The notes under the pieces were generated by a model. That model saw nothing but the letters and a program-made list of their open reading frames with translations. It did not search any database and was not told the origin of the DNA. A stretch of DNA of 46,571 nt, from positions 1 through 46,571 of the forward strand of contig JAJZIE010000002.1 in NCBI GenBank assembly GCA_021810725.1. Direction: 5' to 3'. Positions 41,267-46,571 of the stretch are shown in pieces; the stretch's first letter is position 1; each line of letters opens with the position of its first letter. The position numbers and the translations under genes were made by a program. Source of the DNA: Bacillota bacterium (GTDB lineage Bacteria; Bacillota; Sulfobacillia; JAJZYS01; JAJYTV01).

Positions 41267-41708
41267 CGGTGTCACGGGCTTCGACGGTGTGGACGTGCGC
41301 GCCGCCCGTGAGCACGCTCAGCAGCTGGCCGCCGTGCTCGCGCAGCCGCTCGAGGAAGAGCTCGACGTCCCGGCGCGAGTGCAGTTCAAGTCCGCCGCGC
41401 AATTCGCCGTAGAGGGGATGGTCCACGATGACCTCCTTGACGACGATGCCGAGGTCGACAAGCGTCATCAGTTCGATCTCTGTCTGCTCCGAACCGTGGC
41501 GCACGGCGAACACGTCGCGTACGCCGATCGGTCCGCTCGCCAGGCGATAGCCGCTGGTCGTCGCGTCGATCGCGTGGCCCTCCGCGCGCAGCAGGGCGAT
41601 GTCGTGCACGATCACCTGCCGGGAGACATCGAACATGTCGGCGAACTGGCCGCCTGAAATGGGCTCCTTGGCCTGCCTCAGCACCTCGAGAAGCTCACGT
41701 CTGCGCAT
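41196..41708 (-). CDS. niaR: NiaR-type transcriptional repressor (HTH_11 + 3H domain)
   Basis: Niacin-responsive repressor of NAD synthesis and uptake genes. The 170-residue protein has an N-terminal winged helix (about 1-60, ISGGQFADMFDVSRQVIVHDI) and a 3H domain. Metal/ligand residues match those known in the Thermotoga protein: His71 and Glu79 eight residues apart, and His138-x-His140 in GAHVHT; HPLYGEL and LELHSRRDV are family marks. The ATG at 41708 follows AGGAGGCGGGAC. It is convergent with, and overlaps, the NCS1 permease gene. No CAGGTG element was found upstream of its own start. Confidence 0.9.
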   Translation of the reverse strand: MRRRELLEVLRQAKEPISGGQFADMFDVSRQVIVHDIALLRAEGHAIDATTSGYRLASGPIGVRDVFAVRHGSEQTEIELMTLVDLGIVVKEVIVDHPLYGELRGGLELHSRRDVELFLERLREHGGQLLSVLTGGAHVHTVEARDTATLAEGRQALARLGILDEAEDRG

Positions 41709-41883
41709 GTCCCGCCTCCTGGTCCGAGCATAGCGGCAAGGCGCCGCCCGGGCAATTGCGCCAAGCCCTCCGGTCCGACCGGCGGGGCTTGGCGCATATC
41801 TGGGCCTGTCCCGGGGCCTGCCTCCCGACCGCCCGACATAGGATGTCGTGTCCCATGGCATCGTCGGTCGAGGGGGGAGGTCC

Positions 41884-43047
41884 GTGCCGCGGCACGGTCC
41901 CAGGCTGCGCGTCCGGTCGCCGGGCCTGCTCCGCCCAGGGCTCGGCATTCTTGCCCTTGCCATCGTCCTCGGCGCCATCGGTGCGCGCGTCCTCTTGCGC
42001 GCCGCCGCGCCGTCGCTCCGCTGGCACGTGAACACGGCCACGGACACCTTGCGCATCTGGCTGCGGCCTGGTGCAAGCCCTCTGGCGGGCTATGTGATGC
42101 GGGAGACCACCTTTGCCGCCTTCGGCGAGACAGAGCCGGCCACGGCCGCCTTGACCCTGGACCTCCGGCCCGGCGAGATCGCCTCGACGCTGGTCACGGT
42201 GGCGGGGCCGGACCCGCAGAAGAGACGCATCCTGGCCGTCGCGCCGGTGCTGCCGAAGATCGTCGGAGAGGAGGAGACCGCGAGTTCGCTCTTGCTGCGG
42301 TCTTCCGAACCGCTCATCGCCGTCCGCGGCCTGCCGGCCGGGAGCTGGCGTCCTGCCGAGCCGGGCCTCGTGACGCTCCCCCGCGGCGTCGCGGCGCAAT
42401 CCTACCGGATCGTGGCGGTCGGGGCCTGGGGCGGCCGGAGCGTCTGGCGCGTCATCGCGCCCGCGTTGCCGGAGGTGCCGGTCGTCTGGTTCGGGTCCAG
42501 CCGGGACGGGCGGGTCTACCTGACGATCGACGACGGGTGGTATCCCAGCACCTATCTCCTGCAGCTCATGCGGCGGCGGCATGTGCCGGTCACGGCGTTC
42601 CTGATCGCGCGAGCGGCCGAGGAGAATCTTGGCTACTGGCGGGATTTCGTTGCGGCTGGCGGGGTGATCGAGGACCACACGGTGGACCACGCGGACCTGG
42701 CGCAGCTCTCGTTCGCCGACGCCGAGGCGGAGTGGCGGGGCCCGATCGCCGATTATCCCGCGTGGTTCGGCGTGCCCGCCCCTGCGCTGGGCCGGCCTCC
42801 GTACGGGCGGGTGAGCGCCGCGGTGCGCGCGGCGGCGGCCGCCGCCGGACTCAAGGAACTCGTGATGTGGAGCGCCGAATGGCTGCCGGGCAAAGGCATC
42901 GAAACCTGGAACGGCGGCCCGCTGCAGGCTGGCGACATCATCCTGCTGCACTGGGTGCCCGGCGTCGGCCATGAGCTGGCACGCCTGCTCAAGACGCTGG
43001 GCAAGGACGGTTTGCACCCCGCCCCGCTCACCCTCAGCGCCGGGTAG
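41884..43047 (+). CDS. Polysaccharide deacetylase (NodB domain) family protein
   Basis: Membrane-anchored or secreted deacetylase, 387 residues. An N-terminal anchor (about 15-40) is followed by about 170 residues of unknown beta-rich domain, then the NodB domain: motif 1 TIDDGW (214-219), motif 2 His265-x3-His269 (DHTVDH), and RPPYGR. Asp217, His265 and His269 would bind the metal, so it is likely active on peptidoglycan or a spore/cell-wall polymer. GTG 41884 follows an A/G-rich ribosome site; GTG 41848 is an alternative. Confidence 0.87.
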   Translation: MPRHGPRLRVRSPGLLRPGLGILALAIVLGAIGARVLLRAAAPSLRWHVNTATDTLRIWLRPGASPLAGYVMRETTFAAFGETEPATAALTLDLRPGEIASTLVTVAGPDPQKRRILAVAPVLPKIVGEEETASSLLLRSSEPLIAVRGLPAGSWRPAEPGLVTLPRGVAAQSYRIVAVGAWGGRSVWRVIAPALPEVPVVWFGSSRDGRVYLTIDDGWYPSTYLLQLMRRRHVPVTAFLIARAAEENLGYWRDFVAAGGVIEDHTVDHADLAQLSFADAEAEWRGPIADYPAWFGVPAPALGRPPYGRVSAAVRAAAAAAGLKELVMWSAEWLPGKGIETWNGGPLQAGDIILLHWVPGVGHELARLLKTLGKDGLHPAPLTLSAG

Positions 43048-43049
43048 CA

Positions 43050-43081
43050 ATAGAAAAGGGGCGCGCCCGCCGGCGCGCCCC
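43050..43081 (-). terminator. Rho-independent terminator of the minus-strand coiled-coil gene
   Basis: GGGGCGCGCC (43058-43067) pairs perfectly with 43072-43081. On the minus strand TTTTCTATT follows directly, so it serves the gene ending at 43095; it may also block the deacetylase transcript. Confidence 0.85.
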
Positions 43082-43094
43082 AACATTTCGGACC

Positions 43095-43535
43095 TTATTC
43101 CGCGAGTTCCTCGACCGTCGCGGCCTCGACCGCGATCTGCGGCGTGACGTCGACGTTGGCCGGCGTGATCGCCTGCAGGAGCTTGGACTTGAGTTCCGAG
43201 TACTCCGCCAGGCGCGTCTCGATCGCGCGGTCCAGGTCGCGACGCCGCCGACCCAGGTCGTCAAGCTCGCGGGCGAGCGCCGCCAGACGCTGCGTGAGCA
43301 CCATCATGTCGCGGCCACGTCCCATGGCGCGGATCTTGCGCTGCCGTGGGCGGCGAGGGTTTTGACGCGCAAGTTCACGGCCGATCGTCAGGGCAAGGCC
43401 ACGGGCCGAGCGATTGAGTTCCACAGCGAGCTCCTGGGCCAGATCACGGATCTGGGCGCCTTCGCGCACCTTCGCCGTCATCTTGCGGATCTCGGCGATC
43501 TCGTCGTCTGTATACGGGCCAGTGCGGACGGACAC
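43095..43535 (-). CDS. Unknown protein: Myb/SANT-like N-terminus plus coiled coil
   Basis: I do not recognise this 146-residue protein with certainty. The N-terminal 55 residues (GPYTDDEIAEIRKMTAKVREG, LAVELNRSARGLALTIGREL) look like a helical DNA-binding domain resembling the SANT/Myb-like domain of the sporulation regulator RsfA. A basic linker (RRPRQRKIR) and a coiled coil (about 80-120, LAALARELDDLGRRRRDLD) follow, then an acidic tail. GTG 43535 has AAGGAGG 7 bases upstream; the in-frame ATG upstream has none. It is monocistronic with its own terminator and divergent from spoIID. A regulator role is inferred. Confidence 0.75.
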   Translation of the reverse strand: MSVRTGPYTDDEIAEIRKMTAKVREGAQIRDLAQELAVELNRSARGLALTIGRELARQNPRRPRQRKIRAMGRGRDMMVLTQRLAALARELDDLGRRRRDLDRAIETRLAEYSELKSKLLQAITPANVDVTPQIAVEAATVEELAE

Positions 43536-43565
43536 GTTGTAGCCTCCTTCAGGTTTACACAGCAC

Positions 43566-43595
43566 AGTATGCGCTAGCGATACGATACTCCATAC
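43566..43595 (-). promoter_or_regulatory. Weak forespore-type promoter candidate
   Basis: On the minus strand GTATG (43591-43595) and CATACT (43566-43571) are 19 bases apart upstream of GTG 43535. They resemble sigma-F/sigma-G elements, but the spacing is one longer than usual. Confidence 0.25.
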
Positions 43596-43682
43596 ATTTC
43601 GTTGTGTCCATTGTCTTGTCTGGCGTCTTCAGCGCATTACTAAGTGGGAAATGCAGCGGGAGCGGATCGTTAGGACACAGAA

Positions 43683-43704
43683 CATGGCGATTTTTGTCGC
43701 CATG
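43683..43704. repeat. 8-bp inverted repeat upstream of spoIID
   Basis: CATGGCGA and TCGCCATG are perfectly complementary around a TTTTTG loop, in an unusually AT-rich stretch 48 bases before the spoIID start. It could be an operator or a short RNA hairpin. Confidence 0.55.
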
Positions 43705-43751
43705 GCATTACGGAATGTCAACAAAAGAACGCCAGTCGTCAGAAGGTTGCT

Positions 43752-45542
43752 ATGTTGCGCGAGGCGAAGCGAGCAGGAAGGAAGGAAGACAAAAGCTGTC
43801 GAACGCGCAGACTCATGGTCAACCCCTTCCGGCGGCCTGGTGCGGCCGCGTTGCTCGTGCTCGCCCTGGCATGGATCCCCACCTTGCCAGGGATAGCGTC
43901 CGCCCAGACGGCGCCGGACATTCGCGTCGGCCTCTACGTGGGATCGGCGGCGCGCCCGGCGGTGACGCTGGCGCCGGCCGGGCCGAGCCAGAATGTCGTC
44001 TATGCCGTGGGACAGGGCCAAACGGAACTGCCTGGTCAGAGCTATGTGCGGATGCTGGGCTATCGCGACCTCGTCAGCCAGACGACCGACCTCACGACGG
44101 GCCAATCCGCGGTGGCGGCTCTGGCGGCGGCGGGTCACCCCGCCTATCTCGAACTGACGCCGCCGGGCGTCTACGACGTATTCTCAGGTCCGTACGCGAC
44201 GCCGGCCGCGGCCCAGGCGGCCACCACGAGCGAGACGGCGGTGTACGGCCCCTATGGCGTGCTTATTATGGGCCAGGCGACACTCGCGGCCGCGCAGACT
44301 GTGTCGGCGCCCTACTGGCAGAGTGGGACGCCGGCCTATCCGATCCTCACCGCTCAGGGGTGGGGGGTGCTGGTCGGGCAGTTCGCGAGTGCCGCCGCCG
44401 CGCAGCCCGAGCTTGCGATTGTGCAGGCGCAGTACCCTACGGCGGCCCTCTACCAACCAAGCGGCACGGAGCTGATGGTGCAGGTGCCAAGCGGCGCGGC
44501 GTCCTTCCTTGCCGCGTCACAAAGCGGATTCACCGCATCGGGCGACGGCGGCGTCCTCTCGGTGCAGGGTACGGCCTACAGGGGCAGCCTGTCCTTCGCC
44601 CTGGCGGGAACGCGCCTGCAGGTGATCAACACGCTGCCGCTCGAGCAGTATCTCTACGGCGTCGTGCCGTCCGAGATGCCGGCAAGCTGGTCGCAGGCGG
44701 CGCTCGAGGCGCAGGCGGTGGCATCGCGCAGCTATGCGCTCTACGCCATGGACCACGTGGCCGCGGGAAGCCTCTTCGACGTCTATGGCTCCACCATGAG
44801 CCAGGCCTACGGCGGCTACTCCGGCGAGCAGCCCAGCTCCAGCGCCGCGGTGGACGCGACGGCCAACATCGTCATGACCTACCAGGGGCAGATCGTGGAC
44901 GCGGTGTTCTCCGCGGACTCCGGCGGAGCGACCGAAAACTCGGAGAACGTGTGGTCCGCGGTGGTGCCGTACTTGAGAGGCGTCGACGAGTTGCCGGGCT
45001 ACAAGCCGACGACGTGGACCATCACCCTGACGGCGACCCAGATCGCGAACCTCGTCCTGAACTGGAGCGGCACGGCCATCGGCGCCCTGGAGCAGATGGT
45101 GCTGCAGGGCACGTCCCAGACCTTCTCGGGCAGGCCGCTCTCGGTGCTGTTCGAGGGCTCGCAGGGACAGTACACCGTGTACAAGGACAGCATCCGGGGA
45201 CTTTTGCGTTTGCCGTCGACCCTCTTCACCGTCACGACCAACGCTTCGGTGACCGTGGAGGGCGCCGGCGGACAGGCGACCTTGCCGAGTCTCGCCGGCG
45301 CCGTGGCGGAAGGGGCGTCGGGGGTCGCCCAGATGCCGGCCCAGGTGTCGGCCCAGGGGGCGGACGCCCAGCAGGCGACCTACCCGCTCGCCGCCTCGAC
45401 CTACGTCCTGTACGGGCGCGGCAACGGGCACGGGGTCGGGATGAGCCAGGATGGCGCCCAGTACATGGCCGAGCAGGGCATGACCTATCAAGAGATCCTG
45501 AGCCACTACTACACGGGGGTTTCCTTCAGCCCGGACAACTGA
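43752..45542 (+). CDS. spoIID: SpoIID/LytB family stage II sporulation protein with SPOR-like region
   Basis: Peptidoglycan lytic transglycosylase family; in Bacillus SpoIID works with SpoIIP and SpoIIM to drive engulfment. At 596 residues it is longer than Bacillus SpoIID (about 340). After a signal peptide (ending ASAQ), a region of about 200 residues contains SPOR-like repeats (VYDVFSGPYATPAAAQA). The SpoIID domain follows (from about 295): PLEQYLYGVVPSEMP, EAQAVASRSYAL, FSADSGG and the C-terminal GRGNGHGVGMSQDGA (about 556-570). It could equally be a LytB-type vegetative amidase enhancer. ATG 43752 has AGAAGG 5 bases upstream but leaves a long N-region; ATG 43815 would give a standard signal peptide. 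Confidence 0.87.
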   Translation: MLREAKRAGRKEDKSCRTRRLMVNPFRRPGAAALLVLALAWIPTLPGIASAQTAPDIRVGLYVGSAARPAVTLAPAGPSQNVVYAVGQGQTELPGQSYVRMLGYRDLVSQTTDLTTGQSAVAALAAAGHPAYLELTPPGVYDVFSGPYATPAAAQAATTSETAVYGPYGVLIMGQATLAAAQTVSAPYWQSGTPAYPILTAQGWGVLVGQFASAAAAQPELAIVQAQYPTAALYQPSGTELMVQVPSGAASFLAASQSGFTASGDGGVLSVQGTAYRGSLSFALAGTRLQVINTLPLEQYLYGVVPSEMPASWSQAALEAQAVASRSYALYAMDHVAAGSLFDVYGSTMSQAYGGYSGEQPSSSAAVDATANIVMTYQGQIVDAVFSADSGGATENSENVWSAVVPYLRGVDELPGYKPTTWTITLTATQIANLVLNWSGTAIGALEQMVLQGTSQTFSGRPLSVLFEGSQGQYTVYKDSIRGLLRLPSTLFTVTTNASVTVEGAGGQATLPSLAGAVAEGASGVAQMPAQVSAQGADAQQATYPLAASTYVLYGRGNGHGVGMSQDGAQYMAEQGMTYQEILSHYYTGVSFSPDN

Positions 45543-46570
45543 TCGTCGACGGACCCGCGGACGCCTGTCAGGACACGGCTGAGCCAGGTGTCCACCGTGT
45601 TGCGCTGGACCTGCTCCCGCAAGGAACGCATGCGCTCCCTGCGCTCGTCGGGCGAGGCGAAGATGGCCCTGGCCATGCTCTCGGCGATGCGTTCGGAACT
45701 CAGCGGAGAGAGCGGGAAGGCCGAGCGCAACTCGTGGTAGGCGCCAGCCGTTTCGCTCAGGCAGAGGCTGCCGTCCCCGTCGACGCGGGCGGCCACATAT
45801 TCCTTGGCGACGAGGTTGAGCCCGTCGTAGAGCGACGACACGACCGCAACGTCGGCGAGCCGATAGAGGACGACGAGGCGCTCGAGGCGCAGGTTGTGCT
45901 CGATCAGGCGCACGGGCTGCCAGCCCGGCTCGCCGAACCGCCGGTTGATCGATGCGGCCTTGCGGCGCACCGAGAGGGCAAGTCTGCGGTAGTCCGAGAT
46001 CTCGGTGCGCGTCGGCACCGCGATCTGCAGGAAATGCGCCTTGCCCCGCAGGGAGGGATAGCGCGACAGCAGGCGCGAGAAGCCCTCCAGGCGCTCGGGA
46101 ATGCCTTTGGTGTAATCCAGGCGATCGACGCCGAGCAGCAGAACGCTGTCCTCGCCGAGCTTCCAGCGGCGCCTGAGGTCCACGAGCAGATGCTCCGCGA
46201 ATTCGGTCCGCGCGAGCTCCTCCACCTTCTCCACGTCGATCGAGATCGGCACCGAAGCCACGTGCGTGCGGTGGCCCTGGTAAAGCAGGGTCACGCCGTG
46301 CGCGGTGCGCTGGCTGCGCACGCCCAGTTCGCGCCGGGCGGCGGCGGCGAAGGCGTCGACCGACTCCTCCGTCTGGAAGCCGATCCAATCGGCCTCGAGC
46401 AGGCCCTGGAGCAGCATCTTCCGCTCCGGCACCAGCCGGAGCACGACGGTGGGCGGCCACGGGATATGCCAGAAGAACGCGATCGGCCCGGTCACGCCGA
46501 ACTGCCTGAGATAGCCGGGCACGAGCGCCAGCTGGTAGTCGTGGACCCAGATGAGATCGCTCGGGCGCGC
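45509..46570 (-). CDS. otsA: Trehalose-6-phosphate synthase (GT20), 5' end missing
   Basis: Transfers glucose from UDP-glucose to glucose-6-phosphate. The frame is open to the window edge: beyond the first in-window GTG (46522) it still encodes DLIWVHDYQLALVP, the family active-site segment, so the true start is off the right edge. About 354 residues of an expected 460-490 are visible. Family motifs are AFFWHIPWPP, GVDRLDYTKGIPERL and YDGLNLVAKEY. Its stop overlaps the convergent spoIID gene by 34 bases. The acceptor could differ (glucosylglycerol-phosphate synthase is a close relative). galU in this window supplies the donor. Confidence 0.93.
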   Translation of the reverse strand, partial: ARPSDLIWVHDYQLALVPGYLRQFGVTGPIAFFWHIPWPPTVVLRLVPERKMLLQGLLEADWIGFQTEESVDAFAAAARRELGVRSQRTAHGVTLLYQGHRTHVASVPISIDVEKVEELARTEFAEHLLVDLRRRWKLGEDSVLLLGVDRLDYTKGIPERLEGFSRLLSRYPSLRGKAHFLQIAVPTRTEISDYRRLALSVRRKAASINRRFGEPGWQPVRLIEHNLRLERLVVLYRLADVAVVSSLYDGLNLVAKEYVAARVDGDGSLCLSETAGAYHELRSAFPLSPLSSERIAESMARAIFASPDERRERMRSLREQVQRNTVDTWLSRVLTGVRGSVDDQLSGLKETPV

Positions 46571-46571
46571 C

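Overview
The window is GC-rich chromosomal DNA from what looks like a spore-forming, respiring bacterium of the Bacillota. Sporulation genes (spmA, spmB, ytaF, a SpoIID-family gene), an S-layer-homology (SLH) protein, a NiaR-type regulator and MinC all point there. The GC bias, frequent GTG/TTG starts and a System I (Ccm) cytochrome c maturation cluster argue against ordinary Bacillus and for a deep, high-GC lineage (Symbiobacterium-, Thermaerobacter- or Limnochorda-like). That placement is inference; no 16S gene is present.

Positions 1-5.4 kb: the 3' part of groEL with a terminator, then moeA, tatC, a selenocysteine tRNA gene (selC), a DUF502 membrane protein and an Mrp/ApbC Fe-S carrier ATPase, closed by a strong terminator.

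5.5-11.9 kb: a respiratory block. A clear promoter with an overlapping inverted repeat drives a Rieske protein with an N-terminal zinc ribbon and a single-chain b6/subunit IV/cytochrome c protein. A CsoR-type copper sensor and a cytochrome c maturation set follow: a CcmE of the CxxxY type, an unknown secreted/anchored protein, ccmA, ccmB, ccmC and a tiny ccmD-like gene. A DUF881 gene ends the block. The haem delivery genes thus sit beside a haem c-carrying complex.

12-18.6 kb: a TCA-cycle locus with citrate synthase, isocitrate dehydrogenase, malate dehydrogenase, malic enzyme and both succinyl-CoA synthetase subunits, ending in a terminator.

18.7-31.5 kb: accessory metabolism. A D-cysteine desulfhydrase-like PLP enzyme, two MFS transporters, a DapA-family aldolase, a BNR-repeat propeller coupled to a MoaD/ThiS-like protein, a VOC protein and a flavin reductase-like protein come first. 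A minus-strand group panD / MenC-like enolase / tetR / peptide-type solute-binding protein follows, then spmA-spmB.

31.5-46.6 kb: galU, a fragment of a BNR-repeat gene, a large SLH surface protein, a SIMPL-domain protein and minC. Then a two-gene VirD4-like ATPase / replication-relaxation module, ytaF, an NCS1 permease convergent with a NiaR-type regulator, a NodB polysaccharide deacetylase, an unknown coiled-coil protein, a SpoIID-family gene and a 5'-incomplete otsA.

The best candidates for new biology are the Ccm variant with its unknown partner, the propeller/ubiquitin-like pair, the orphan VirD4/replication-relaxation module, and the NCS1-NiaR pair with a repeated CAGGTG element in the permease promoter.
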